Source: Sphingomonas sp. UNC305MFCol5.2 (GTDB lineage: Bacteria; Pseudomonadota; Alphaproteobacteria; Sphingomonadales; Sphingomonadaceae). Taken from it: DNA of 64,000 nt. The position numbers and the translations under genes were made by a program. The stretch is taken from contig NZ_JOOE01000001.1 in NCBI RefSeq assembly GCF_000712135.1, positions 930,001-994,000 of the forward strand, written 5' to 3'. Each line of letters starts with the position of its first letter. Positions within the stretch are counted from its first letter, which is position 1. The notes below the pieces were generated by a model. That model worked only from the letters and a program-made list of their open reading frames with translations. It had not been told where the DNA came from and made no database searches. Below, piece after piece: positions 35,700-44,129 of the stretch.

Positions 35700-36032
35700 A
35701 TGACCGAAGCGACGATCCAGCTGCATGTCGTCGATCTCGCGGGCGAGACCCGCACGATCGATGGCGCCATCGGCACGTCGCTCATGGAGATCATCCGCTC
35801 GTCCGGGATCGACGACATCCCGGCCTACTGTGGCGGCTGCTGCTCCTGCGCCAGCTGCCACGTCCATGTCGATGCGGATTTCGCCGCGGTGCTGCCCCCC
35901 ATGTCGCAGGACGAAGACGATCTGCTCGACGGATCGGAGCATCGCGCGGCCGGTTCGCGCCTGTCGTGCCAGATACCGGCGTCGGCGGCGCTGAGCGGAA
36001 TCCGGCTGACGATCGCTCCGCAGCAAGAGTGA
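35700..36032 (+). CDS. [2Fe-2S] ferredoxin, adrenodoxin/putidaredoxin type
   Basis: A 110-residue ferredoxin. The cluster loop YCGGCCSCASCHVHV contains the C-x5-C-x2-C pattern (plus an extra Cys), and the fourth ligand lies in RLSCQIP about 35 residues on, as in putidaredoxin-type proteins. GGAG at 35686-35689 precedes the ATG by 10 nt. It sits between the allophanate hydrolase and a membrane di-iron hydroxylase, so it is a plausible electron donor to that hydroxylase. No ferredoxin reductase or P450 is in the window. Confidence 0.88.
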   Translation: MTEATIQLHVVDLAGETRTIDGAIGTSLMEIIRSSGIDDIPAYCGGCCSCASCHVHVDADFAAVLPPMSQDEDDLLDGSEHRAAGSRLSCQIPASAALSGIRLTIAPQQE

Positions 36033-36085
36033 TCGCGCCGCGATGCGTCCCTTAGGTGGCGCTCCCCGGCTTTGGCAGGGAGCTT

Positions 36086-36103
36086 ATACGTCCGATGACG
36101 TAT
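36086..36103. promoter_or_regulatory. Inverted repeat ATACGT-N6-ACGTAT
   Basis: Perfect 6-bp dyad, total 18 bp, 57 bp before the ATG of the second membrane hydroxylase and 53 bp after the ferredoxin stop. Its shape suits a TetR- or LuxR-type regulator. It suggests the hydroxylase has its own promoter. Confidence 0.45.
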
Positions 36104-36160
36104 GCCGCCGCTGCGGGGTTCCCGGTATTCCAGAGCCGACACTCGGATCGCGGGGACAAG

Positions 36161-37159
36161 ATGGACGGAATTCGCGTCGGCAAGAGAGTGATCGGAGCAC
36201 AGGCGCCGGTAACCGTGGGCTGGGAGAACATCCCCAGGGTCGAGGGCGGCCCCTTGAAGCAATTTGTCTTCACCTGGTTCCAGCCCACGATGCTGTTCGC
36301 GCTGATCGCCTTCTGGTACTACGCGCCCAATTCCATCGCCAAGGCATCGACCGCCATCGGCATCGGCATCGGCTTCAAGGTGCTGCTGCTGGGGCTCGAA
36401 TGGGTGAACCCGCGCTATGCGAGCTGGCGCCTGACCTGGAAGGAATTGGTCACCGACCTGTTCTATGTCGGGCTCGGCTACACGGTGCTCCGCCTGGTCG
36501 ATGGCTATATCGGCGATGGTGCCGCGATCGAAGCCATCCAGCACTCCTTCGACTGGGACAAGTTCGCGTGGTTCATCGGGCTGCCGCTGCTGGTGCAGGC
36601 CTTCCTGATCTCGTTCATTTTCGATTTCGGGCAATATTGGATGCATCGCGGGATGCATAACTGGCACCCGTTGTGGCTGACCCACGCGCCGCATCACTAC
36701 ATCACTCAGTTGAACATCAACAAAGGCGCAGTCGGCAATCCGGTCGAACTATTCCTGATCGGACTCGGCATCGGCGGATTCTTCGATTTCCTGCCGCGCG
36801 CCGCCCTGCTCGCCGGCTCCATCGGTCTGGCGGTCGGCACGTACCAGCACATCAATGTCCGTTTCAACTCTCCGCGCTGGTGGCGCTTCCTGTTCAACAC
36901 CACCGAGCATCACAGCCTGCACCACTCGCAGGACTATGAAGCCAGCCGCAGCAATTATGCCAATAGCTGGATCATCATCGATCGCATGTTCGGCACATGT
37001 GTCGACGGCGAAGCGGAACTGCTGGGGATGGAAGGTGGTCGCCGCATGTCGATCCGCGAGACGATGACCTATCCCTTCACCGAGGGCTGGAAGACGCTCA
37101 AGGAGCGATTTGGCAAGGAACGATTTGGCCGGTCGACGGCGGCGGTGCCGGCCGAGTGA
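36161..37159 (+). CDS. Membrane di-iron hydroxylase (sterol desaturase / fatty acid hydroxylase family), copy 2
   Basis: A 332-residue paralogue of the gene at 16701. His clusters HRGMH, HAPHH and HHSLHHS bind the predicted di-iron centre; hydrophobic segments near 45-62, 67-83 and 150-168 anchor it. It shares long identical blocks with copy 1 (FGQYWMHR, LTHAPHH-x-ITQLN, KGAVGNP-x-ELFLI) but has a 40-residue N-terminal extension and a longer C-terminus. ATG 36161 is chosen for GGGGA 5 nt upstream; a longer frame to 36056 has no ribosome site. Follows a ferredoxin gene that may supply electrons. Substrate unknown. Confidence 0.87.
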   Translation: MDGIRVGKRVIGAQAPVTVGWENIPRVEGGPLKQFVFTWFQPTMLFALIAFWYYAPNSIAKASTAIGIGIGFKVLLLGLEWVNPRYASWRLTWKELVTDLFYVGLGYTVLRLVDGYIGDGAAIEAIQHSFDWDKFAWFIGLPLLVQAFLISFIFDFGQYWMHRGMHNWHPLWLTHAPHHYITQLNINKGAVGNPVELFLIGLGIGGFFDFLPRAALLAGSIGLAVGTYQHINVRFNSPRWWRFLFNTTEHHSLHHSQDYEASRSNYANSWIIIDRMFGTCVDGEAELLGMEGGRRMSIRETMTYPFTEGWKTLKERFGKERFGRSTAAVPAE

Positions 37160-37217
37160 GCGAGCTGCTCTGCTCCCGCCCCCTCCAGTCATTCGTCATG
37201 CTCTCAAAGGAGATGAT

Positions 37218-37850
37218 GTGAGTCCGCGTTTCATCGACTGGATCTGGCACGTCAGGGGCAAGCTGGCGCTCGCTCCCGGGCAATCGGGCGATGATGCCTT
37301 TGACAAGCTCGCCCCCCTATTCCGCCAGCCTGGCACCAGCCACGAACGGCAGAACGACACGCTGACTTTCCGCAAGAAGGACCAGGCCGCCCAGGACAAG
37401 ATGTCTGTTTTCGATGCGGGCGTCTTGCAGATCGAAGAGAGCGCAGGCGGCTCCGTCCTGCGTTATCAGCTAAGCAGCCGGATTCTGATGTTCTGCTTTC
37501 TGGCGCCGCTGCTGTTTCTGGGCTTTGCTCAGCTTACGATGGCCATCAACAAGTTCGAAAAGCCTTCAACCGCGGCCGCAGGCAAGTCTGGGAAAGCTTC
37601 AGACGCATCGAAAAAGTCCGCCAAAACGGACACCGTCGTGCCGATGAATCCGATAGACAAGGCTCTGGGCGCGCCCGCACCCGAAAAGCCCAAAAAAGAG
37701 GACAAGGGCAAGGACGAGAAAGGTAAAAATCCCTCGCCCACCGCCGCCTATATTTTCGCGGCGATGTTCGCCGTCCTCTATGCCATAGGGCGAATTTTTG
37801 AAGACAGGCTGATCAAGGCGCTGTTTAGGAAAAGCCTGCTGGGCTCATAA
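37218..37850 (+). CDS. Membrane-anchored hypothetical protein with Lys-rich linker
   Basis: A 210-residue protein: N-terminal soluble part (WIWHVRGKLALAPGQSGDDAFDKLAPLF), transmembrane helix about 90-112 (ILMFCFLAPLLFLGFAQLTMAI), a Lys/Ala/Pro-rich linker of about 60 residues, and a second transmembrane helix near 180-200 (AYIFAAMFAVLYAIGRIFED). GTG 37218 is set by AAGGAG (37207-37212). I do not recognise a named family; it appears to be a conserved sphingomonad protein. It is 58 nt downstream of the hydroxylase gene. Confidence 0.7.
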   Translation: MSPRFIDWIWHVRGKLALAPGQSGDDAFDKLAPLFRQPGTSHERQNDTLTFRKKDQAAQDKMSVFDAGVLQIEESAGGSVLRYQLSSRILMFCFLAPLLFLGFAQLTMAINKFEKPSTAAAGKSGKASDASKKSAKTDTVVPMNPIDKALGAPAPEKPKKEDKGKDEKGKNPSPTAAYIFAAMFAVLYAIGRIFEDRLIKALFRKSLLGS

Positions 37851-38066
37851 TCCTGCTCGCCCCGCTTCGGGATCTCCAGCCGCACGTGGTGGCGAGGATC
37901 AGCGACCGCAAGCTGGCTACCAGCACGACTACCCGTCTGCCGGGAACGACCAGAGCACGATCGATCTTCATGTTGCCCGGTATTTCGCGAGCATCACTGC
38001 CGGACTGACGGGCGCATCCTGCCGGCGGCGCAGGTGGACACGCCGCCGGTCCAACAGGCTTCTGCC

Positions 38067-38531
38067 TCAGTACGTCCAGTGCCACGAAACTTGGGTGATG
38101 CCGGGCGAGTCCGAATCATAATCGACGAAATGCCAGGCCGGATCGGAGGAGAAGAGGCTCAGATCGTAACTGGCTCCGCTCTCGTCGGTAAAGGTGAGCC
38201 AGAGCCTGCCCGACTCGAACCCTGCGGGACCCTGGCCATAGGCCCAGACGCAATATTGGTATTTTTTGTAGGGATCGTCCTGGGTCGGCTGGTTGCTCAC
38301 ATAGATTTGCGAGACGCTCGCGCCCGAAGGGCCGACAATGCAGGTCGACAGATCGGTGGCGCCATTGATCGCCAGCCAGCCGCCTTCCGGCGCAAGGGCT
38401 GGGCCGTTTGCCGAGCCGGTCTCCTGGCCAGGATCGTCGCACGTGAAGTTCGAGCCCTGGCTGGTCGGTTGATCGCTTGGCGGTGTATCGCTCATCGACA
38501 CCGGTCGATCGGCAGTTGGGTCGTCACTCAT
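38067..38531 (-). CDS. Hypothetical protein, Ser/Asp/Trp-rich
   Basis: A 154-residue protein with AAGGAG 7 nt before the ATG. The first 45 residues are polar and look disordered (DDPTADRPVSMSDTPPSDQP). The rest appears as a beta-sandwich with GGWLAINGATDLSTCIVG, SQIYVSNQPTQDD, YQYCVWAYGQG, GRLWLTFTDESG and PAWHFVDYDSDSPGITQVSW. Three Cys. No signal peptide. I do not recognise the family; the compact aromatic beta domain could be lectin-like or a small inclusion-body-type protein, but that is speculation. Confidence 0.6.
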   Translation of the reverse strand: MSDDPTADRPVSMSDTPPSDQPTSQGSNFTCDDPGQETGSANGPALAPEGGWLAINGATDLSTCIVGPSGASVSQIYVSNQPTQDDPYKKYQYCVWAYGQGPAGFESGRLWLTFTDESGASYDLSLFSSDPAWHFVDYDSDSPGITQVSWHWTY

Positions 38532-38990
38532 GATGTAACTCCTTCGCTGACATGGAAGAACGCCGCTGCTGCGACCAGCAGCGCGAGCGAAGGACAACAT
38601 GAAACGGAGCGTCGGATAAGGCAGGATCGTAGTGAAGCGGAAATTATCGAACTTCCCCGCCATGAAGCGCTACGCCCGTTGAAGCTTCGAGTTGCCCGTT
38701 CGCGAAATCTAGCCGAGGTGGATTTGCCTTGGGCGCCTCGCTCTCAAAATAGACGAACCGGCGCTGTGTTCCTGATACGTCGAAATCAGCTTTAGTGAAC
38801 TTCGCCTTCTTGGCCACCTTATCCAGTCTAGCGCATCCTCGAAACTCGTCTCCGGCTTCGCTCCGAAGTATCGATCGATCTCGGATTCCGGGCTAAAGTC
38901 CCTATATTTCAGAGGCTTAATTTACGAGACGAGGCCGACGTGGTAGCCCTCACCTCAGAAAAGTCATTAATTTCAATGACTTAACTGAAA
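38532..38990. other. 459-bp intergenic region with a possible gene remnant
   Basis: No confident gene. On the minus strand a 57-codon frame (38644-38817, GTG start) reads AKKAKFTKADFDVSGTQRRF and ends HGGEVR. Just upstream in another frame, a protein-like stretch (SPESEIDRYFGAKPETSFED) suggests a frameshifted or decayed gene rather than two functional ones. The last part holds the hairpin 38961-38982 next to tRNA-Met. Confidence 0.35.
38961..38982 (-). terminator. Hairpin downstream of tRNA-Met
   Basis: Perfect 8-bp stem AAGTCATT / AATGACTT with a 6-nt loop, 9 nt after the tRNA 3' end in the direction of its transcription, continuing into a short T-run (TTTTC). AT-rich stem, so a weak intrinsic terminator. 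Confidence 0.5.
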
Positions 38991-39067
38991 TGGTAGCGGA
39001 GGAGGGACTTGAACCCCCGACCCCAGGATTATGATTCCCGTGCTCTAACCAACTGAGCTACTCCGCC
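38991..39067 (-). tRNA. tRNA-Met (anticodon CAU)
   Basis: Reads GGCGGAGTAGCTCAGTTGG at the 5' end, with anticodon loop ATCATAA and T-loop TTCAAGT; 7-bp acceptor stem GGCGGAG/CTCCGCT (with one G.T pair), discriminator A and CCA encoded. The first base pair is G-T rather than mismatched, and the layout is that of an elongator-type tRNA-Met rather than an initiator; a tRNA-Ile2 (CAU modified to lysidine) cannot be fully excluded. Confidence 0.92.
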
Positions 39068-39122
39068 CCAGCGGGGCTCGCTGTGAAGCGAGGGCGCGAC
39101 ATAAGTCGGCCCTGTGCGCTGG

Positions 39123-39632
39123 TCAAGCGAACATATGCCGCGAATGCGGTTCCCACGGCCCGCCGCGATACCACCAGCTCGCCAACCCCGCGATCTCGAC
39201 CTCGCGCGGCCGGAAATCGCGCGACAATGCCCCCAGAACGACCTTGGCCAGCGAAGGCCGTACCTTGTTCTGCACCGTCACATGCGGCCGCCAGCGCCCC
39301 GCGTCCTGCGGCATCAGCATTCCCGCGAATGCCTGCGATAGTCCCTCTCGAATAGCCACCAGCTCGGGCGCCTCGATCCGATAGGCCACGCCCCCGCCGA
39401 GCGACATCAGCCCCGTGACTTTCGCGCGCGGCGCGCGGATTCCCCGCGTCTCCGCGCCGAGCCGCTGCTTGAGCTCCTCGGCCACGCTCGGCGGCAGATG
39501 GTGGAACAGCGTCAGATGCGCGGGAAGCACGTTGCGCTCGGGGGGATAATGCTCACGGCGCAGCACGTCGAACCATGCCTGGTCCTGCCGCCCGAACAGC
39601 GCGGTGACGATAAGGGGGGCGTTGCCGCTCAG
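39123..39632 (-). CDS. 2'-5' RNA ligase / LigT-type phosphoesterase family protein
   Basis: A 169-residue 2H-phosphoesterase. The two His motifs are visible as [13 protein letters not shown] (H-x-T/L type) near residue 35 and [10 protein letters not shown] near 120. The frame stays open far upstream inside kup, so the start is uncertain. CTG at 39632, overlapping the kup TGA and yielding an N-terminus [13 protein letters not shown], is the best match to family length; no ATG, GTG or TTG is available nearby. Family members act on cyclic or 2'-5' linked nucleotides. Confidence 0.75.
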   Translation of the reverse strand: MSGNAPLIVTALFGRQDQAWFDVLRREHYPPERNVLPAHLTLFHHLPPSVAEELKQRLGAETRGIRAPRAKVTGLMSLGGGVAYRIEAPELVAIREGLSQAFAGMLMPQDAGRWRPHVTVQNKVRPSLAKVVLGALSRDFRPREVEIAGLASWWYRGGPWEPHSRHMFA

Positions 39633-41560
39633 ATCTCGACCTGGCTCCCCAGCTCGACCACGCGATTGGTCGGCAGGCGGAAGAATTCCATCGCGCTTTC
39701 GGCGTTGCGCAGCATCCACGCGAACAGTTTCTCGCGCCAGATCATCATCCCCGGCCGCGACGAAGGCAGCAGGGTCTGCCGCGCGAGGAAGAAGCTGGTG
39801 TCCATCATCCTGAACTCGGCCCCGCAGGCGCTGACCTGCTTCAATGCGGCGGGCACATCGGCCTCCTGCATGAAGCCGTAGAACAGGATCATCCGGTGGA
39901 AGCCCTTGCCGAGATCGTCGATCTTCATGCGCTTCTCGTCGGGCACATAGGGTACGTCGGCGATCTTCACGGTGAGCAGGATCACCCGCTCGTGCAGCAC
40001 CTTGTTGTGCTTGAGGTTGTGGAGCAGCGCATGCGGCACGCCGTCCGGCGTCGAGGTCATGAACACCGCGGTCCCGGGCACGCGGGTGGCGGCGATCGCG
40101 GCCGATTCGATGAAGATCTTGATCGGCATCGCGCTCTCGCGCAGCCGCTCGATCATCAGCTTGCGGCCCTTGGCCCAGGTGGTGAGCAACGTGAAGACGA
40201 TGAAGCCCACCAGCAGGGGGAACCAGCCACCGTCGGGAACCTTGGTCAGGTTCGCCGCGAAATAGGCCAGGTCGACGGCGAAGAACAAGGCGAGCAAGGG
40301 GATCGCGTAGCGCTTCTTCCATTGCCACAATGCGAACAGCACCACGGCGAGCAGGCAATTGTCGATCAACATCGCGCCGGTGACTGCGATGCCATAGGCC
40401 GCAGTCAGGTTCGACGAGGTCTGGAACGACAGCACCAGCAGGATCACCATCGCCATCAGCGCCCAGTTGATCGTCGGGATGTAGATCTGCCCGGCGGTGG
40501 AGGCGCTGGTGTGCTCGATGCGGAGCCGCGGCACGAAGCCGAGCTGGATCGCCTGCTGGGTGACCGAGAAGGCGCCCGAGATCACTGCCTGCGACGCGAT
40601 GATCGCCGCCATCGTCGCCAGGACCACCAGCGGCAACTGGAGCCCATCGGGGGCGAGCATGTAGAAGGGACTGGTGAGCGCCGGCGCCCCGTCGCGCATC
40701 AGCAGCGCACCCTGCCCCATGTAATTGAGGATCAGCGCCGGAAGCACGAACCAGAGCCACGAGACGCGGATCGGCTTGCGGCCGAAATGCCCCATATCGG
40801 CATACAGCGCCTCCGCGCCCGTCACCGCCAGCACGACCGAACCCAGCGCCAGGAATGCCCGCACCGGATCGAGCAGGAAGAACTGGACCGCATGGGTCGG
40901 CGACAGCGCCCAGAGGATTTCCGGCGTCTGGACGAAGCTCAATATTCCCAGGGTCGCGATGACCAGGAAATAGAGCATCATGATCGGGCCGAAGAACGCC
41001 CCCACCCGCGCCGTGCCGGTGCGCTGGATCGAGAACAGCATCACCAGGATCACCACTGCGATCGGGATCACGAGGTTGGCGAAGCCCGGCGCGGCAATGG
41101 CGATGCCCTCCACCGCCGACAGCACCGAGACCGCCGGGGTGATCATCGAATCGCCGTAAAAGAGCGCAGTGGCGAACACGCCGAGCAGCACGATGCCCTG
41201 CGTCCAGCGCTTCTGGTTGGCGCTGCGCGAGATCAAGGCGAGCAACGCCAGGCTCCCGCCCTCGCCCTTGTTGTCGGCGCGCATGATGATCGTGACGTAT
41301 TTGAGCGTCACCACCGCCATCATCGACCAGAACATCAGGCTGATCACGCCCATGATGTGGATCGTATCGAGATCGAGCTTGTGGTGGCCGGCGAAGGTCT
41401 CGCGGAAGGCGTAGAGAGGGCTGGTGCCGATATCGCCGAAGACGATGCCGATCGCGCCGAGCGCGAGCTTCCAGGTCGCGTCCGCGGCATGAGCATGCGC
41501 GCCGTGCGCTTCGTCCGGAGCCGGGAGCGTTTCCGCCTGCCCGCTTGCGTTGATGTTCAC
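39629..41560 (-). CDS. kup: Low-affinity potassium uptake protein Kup
   Basis: A 643-residue K+ symporter of the KUP/HAK family: [24 protein letters not shown] at about 29-52 is the family signature, followed by about 12 transmembrane segments (for example [21 protein letters not shown]) and a C-terminal cytosolic domain. GTG 41560 gives a family-typical length; an ATG at 41665 would add 35 residues that do not resemble Kup and lacks a ribosome site, so the start is a judgement. It overlaps the LigT-like gene by 4 nt. Confidence 0.92.
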   Translation of the reverse strand: MNINASGQAETLPAPDEAHGAHAHAADATWKLALGAIGIVFGDIGTSPLYAFRETFAGHHKLDLDTIHIMGVISLMFWSMMAVVTLKYVTIIMRADNKGEGGSLALLALISRSANQKRWTQGIVLLGVFATALFYGDSMITPAVSVLSAVEGIAIAAPGFANLVIPIAVVILVMLFSIQRTGTARVGAFFGPIMMLYFLVIATLGILSFVQTPEILWALSPTHAVQFFLLDPVRAFLALGSVVLAVTGAEALYADMGHFGRKPIRVSWLWFVLPALILNYMGQGALLMRDGAPALTSPFYMLAPDGLQLPLVVLATMAAIIASQAVISGAFSVTQQAIQLGFVPRLRIEHTSASTAGQIYIPTINWALMAMVILLVLSFQTSSNLTAAYGIAVTGAMLIDNCLLAVVLFALWQWKKRYAIPLLALFFAVDLAYFAANLTKVPDGGWFPLLVGFIVFTLLTTWAKGRKLMIERLRESAMPIKIFIESAAIAATRVPGTAVFMTSTPDGVPHALLHNLKHNKVLHERVILLTVKIADVPYVPDEKRMKIDDLGKGFHRMILFYGFMQEADVPAALKQVSACGAEFRMMDTSFFLARQTLLPSSRPGMMIWREKLFAWMLRNAESAMEFFRLPTNRVVELGSQVEI

Positions 41561-41728
41561 TGTCGCGGTGTTCGCGCGAAAAGGGAAACGGACCTGGTCA
41601 TGCGACCTGTGTTCTCGTTCTGAAAAAGTGCGCGGGCGGTTAGCACGTGCAGCATAAGCTGGCAACGGGCCCGACCCGCACAGATGGTTACCCTGATGCA
41701 GACGCGCAAGGGCCCGCTCGGTTCCCGG

Positions 41729-42196
41729 TCAGGCGCCGGCGAACAGCGCGTCGGCCTCGCTACGAGTCGGCACCGCGCGCAGCACGAAACTCGAGTTGAT
41801 CGTCACTACGCCGGGCAGCCGCCCCAGATGTTCGCGGTGAAGCCGTTCATAATCATCGAGATCCTGTGCGAGTATCTTGAGCCGGTAGTCCTGCCCGCCC
41901 GATACCAGTGCACATTCGACGACTCCGTCGATCTCCGCCACCGCGCGCTCGAATCGGGCGAGATCCTCCTCGATCTGGGTGCCCAGCGTGATGTCGACCA
42001 AAGCGGTGATCCGGAAGCCGAGCCGCCTATGTCCCAATCTGGCACCATAGCCGGTGATGTGCCCCGATCCCTCGAGCGCCTGGATCCGCCGCGTGCACGC
42101 CGATTGCGACAGCCCCGCCTGCGCGGCGATCTGGCTTACCGGCGCGCGCGCATCCGCGGAGAGCAGCTTCAGAATCACGGTATCGATACGGTCCAT
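41729..42196 (-). CDS. Lrp/AsnC-family regulator, probable controller of alanine dehydrogenase
   Basis: A 155-residue regulator. MDRIDTVILKLLSADARAPVSQIAAQAGLSQSACTRRI is the Lrp helix-turn-helix; the rest is the RAM/ACT ligand domain (GFRITALVDITLG, VVECALVSGGQDYRLKILAQD, LPGVVTINSSFVLRAV). Start 42196 matches the standard Lrp N-terminus; an upstream ATG at 42220 would add eight residues and fall inside the dyad at 42200-42222. Divergent from the alanine dehydrogenase gene, an arrangement seen with Lrp-type AldR/BkdR regulators that sense alanine or other amino acids. Confidence 0.9.
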   Translation of the reverse strand: MDRIDTVILKLLSADARAPVSQIAAQAGLSQSACTRRIQALEGSGHITGYGARLGHRRLGFRITALVDITLGTQIEEDLARFERAVAEIDGVVECALVSGGQDYRLKILAQDLDDYERLHREHLGRLPGVVTINSSFVLRAVPTRSEADALFAGA

Positions 42197-42199
42197 GGC

Positions 42200-42222
42200 G
42201 CATGAAAATCCCGTTTTCATGC
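42200..42222. promoter_or_regulatory. 23-bp perfect dyad GCATGAAAA-TCCCG-TTTTCATGC
   Basis: 9-bp arms with a 5-bp spacer, in the 137-bp gap between the divergent Lrp-type regulator and ald, ending 4 bp before the regulator ATG. It is the obvious candidate for the Lrp-type protein binding its own promoter. A second short palindrome TTGCGCAA (42239-42246) lies nearer the ald side. Confidence 0.6.
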
Positions 42223-42333
42223 CTGATACCGCACATTCTTGCGCAAAGCCAACATTACGTGCCGAATTTTGCAGAGATTCGCACCCGTGACATGCGATAC
42301 TATCGCGCCACACAGCGAGTCTGGAGAGATGTC

Positions 42334-43440
42334 ATGCGCATTGGTGTGCCCAAGGAAATCAAGAATCACGAATATCGCGTCGGCCTGACGCCCGCCTCGG
42401 TCGCCGAGCTGGTCCATGCCGGCCATGAAGTGCTGGTCGAGACGCAGGCCGGAATGGGCATCGACTTCGCCGATGAAGCCTACACCAGGGTCGGCGCGAA
42501 GATCGCTCCCGACGCCGCGGCGGTGTTCGCTGGCTCGGACATGATCGTGAAGGTCAAGGAGCCCCAGCCGCAGGAAATAGCGCTGCTCGAGCCGCGTCAT
42601 GTGCTCTTCACCTATCTCCATCTCGCCGCCGACAAGCCGCAGGCCGAGGGCCTGATGCAGTCCGGCGCCACCTGCATCGCCTATGAGACGGTGACCTCCA
42701 ACTCGGGCGCACTGCCTCTGCTCAAGCCGATGAGCGAAGTCGCCGGCCGCATGTCGATCCAGGTCGCCTCGCACTATCTCGAGAAGGAACAAGGCGGCCG
42801 CGGCGAACTCCTCGGCGGCGTGCCGGGCGTCGCCCCTTGCAAGGTCGCGATCCTCGGCGGCGGCGTCTCCGGCATCAATGCCGCGCAGATGGCGACCGGC
42901 CAGCGCGCCGACGTGACGATCTACGACATCAGCAACGAGCGCCTCGCCGAGCTCGACATGCATTTCGGTAGCCAGATCAAGACCGCCTATGCCAGCAAGG
43001 CAGCGATCGCCGAGGCGGTGAAAACCTCGCAGGTCGTAATCGGCGCAGTGCTCGTCCCCGGCGCGGCGGCACCCAAGCTGGTCACCAAAGACATGCTCAA
43101 GACGATGATGCGCGGTTCGGTGCTGGTCGACATCGCGATCGATCAGGGCGGCTGCTTCGAGACCAGCCATGCCACCACCCACGACAACCCGGTCTACGAA
43201 GTCGACGGCATCATCCATTATTGCGTCGCCAACATGCCGGGCGCCGTCGCCCGCACCTCGGCCTTCGCGCTCAACAATGCGACGCTGCCCTTCGTACTCA
43301 AGCTGGCGAACCTCGGTGCCGAGGGCGCGATGCAGGCCGACAAGCACCTCGCCAACGGCCTCAACGTCTACAAGGGCAAGATCGCGTTCAAGGCCGTTGC
43401 CGACGATCTCGACCTGCCGTACCAGGCCTGGGCTGGCTGA
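42334..43440 (+). CDS. ald: Alanine dehydrogenase
   Basis: A 368-residue NAD-dependent enzyme interconverting L-alanine and pyruvate plus ammonia. Signature MRIGVPKEIKNHEYRVGLTP at the N-terminus, KVKEPQ with the catalytic Lys around 70, and Rossmann motif ILGGGVSGINAAQMA near 173, with closing RTSAFALNNATLPFVL. Length is that of the family (about 370). ATG 42334 has GGAGAG about 6 nt upstream. Divergent Lrp-type regulator suggests alanine-induced expression. It could connect to the ammonia made by the carboxylase operon, but no direct link is visible. Confidence 0.95.
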   Translation: MRIGVPKEIKNHEYRVGLTPASVAELVHAGHEVLVETQAGMGIDFADEAYTRVGAKIAPDAAAVFAGSDMIVKVKEPQPQEIALLEPRHVLFTYLHLAADKPQAEGLMQSGATCIAYETVTSNSGALPLLKPMSEVAGRMSIQVASHYLEKEQGGRGELLGGVPGVAPCKVAILGGGVSGINAAQMATGQRADVTIYDISNERLAELDMHFGSQIKTAYASKAAIAEAVKTSQVVIGAVLVPGAAAPKLVTKDMLKTMMRGSVLVDIAIDQGGCFETSHATTHDNPVYEVDGIIHYCVANMPGAVARTSAFALNNATLPFVLKLANLGAEGAMQADKHLANGLNVYKGKIAFKAVADDLDLPYQAWAG

Positions 43441-43449
43441 CTTCTAAAT

Positions 43450-43470
43450 CCCCTCCCTTTCAGGGAGGGG
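43450..43470. terminator. GC-rich hairpin CCCCTCCC-TTTCA-GGGAGGGG after ald
   Basis: Perfect 8-bp stem, 9 nt after the ald stop. Same palindrome family as 49454-49478, 51849-51869 and 51976-51996. Likely works as a transcription-ending or mRNA-stabilising hairpin between the convergent ald and ccmI genes, though no long T-run follows. Confidence 0.5.
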
Positions 43471-43478
43471 AGTCAGGG

Positions 43479-44129
43479 TTAAGGCTGCGCGGGCCCTCGG
43501 TCCTCGGCCGCCTTCGCCTCCAAAAACCGGTCGAGCAGAAACAGCCGCCCCACCAGCTGGCCCCGATAGCTCGCTTTCGCGGGGGTCAGCTCCACCGCTT
43601 TGGCCCAGAACGGCCGCGCCTCGGCGAACTTGCCTTCGCGGATCAGCGCAAGGCCATGGAAGAAGGGCGGCCCGGGATGCTGCGGGGCGAGCTGCGCCGC
43701 GCGGTCGAACGCGAATTTCGAAGCGGGCGAGACCTGGTTGCCATCATTCTCTGCGAGCTTGATGCCCAGCCATGTCCAGGCACCCACGTCGCCCGGCGCC
43801 TGCCGTACGGTCAGGATCATCGCCCGCGCCGCGGTGTCGGGCGCCCCGGCGCGCGTCATCGCGTCGGCGCGCGCGAACGAGCCCCAGGTGAAGTTGAAGC
43901 GCCCGAACATCCCGTCGCGGATCGCGACGACGTTGGGATCGACCTCCCCCCTTTCCTGAACCGCGGAAACGGGGTGCCCGGCCAGTCCCGGGCTGCCTTG
44001 CCAGGCATAGCCGGCTGCCCCGAGCGTCAGCGCCGTCGCCGCGACGGTCCACAGTTTCCGGGGAAAACCGGTCAGCCACAACAGCAACGCCGCGCCCAAC
44101 GCTATCGCGGCGAGGATTGCCCAACCCAT
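43479..44129 (-). CDS. ccmI: Cytochrome c biogenesis TPR protein, CcmI/CycH type
   Basis: A 216-residue protein: two N-terminal membrane helices (about 3-20 and 28-45), then a TPR-like helical domain (GAWTWLGIKLAENDGNQVSPASKFAFDRAA, FFHGLALIREGKFAEARPFWAKAVEL). Matches the C-terminal half of CcmI/CycH, which presents apocytochrome c to the haem ligation complex. ATG overlaps the CcmH stop (TGATG). Shorter than typical CcmI (about 400), so the periplasmic domain is reduced. Last gene of the minus-strand ccm cluster. Confidence 0.82.
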   Translation of the reverse strand: MGWAILAAIALGAALLLWLTGFPRKLWTVAATALTLGAAGYAWQGSPGLAGHPVSAVQERGEVDPNVVAIRDGMFGRFNFTWGSFARADAMTRAGAPDTAARAMILTVRQAPGDVGAWTWLGIKLAENDGNQVSPASKFAFDRAAQLAPQHPGPPFFHGLALIREGKFAEARPFWAKAVELTPAKASYRGQLVGRLFLLDRFLEAKAAEDRGPAQP

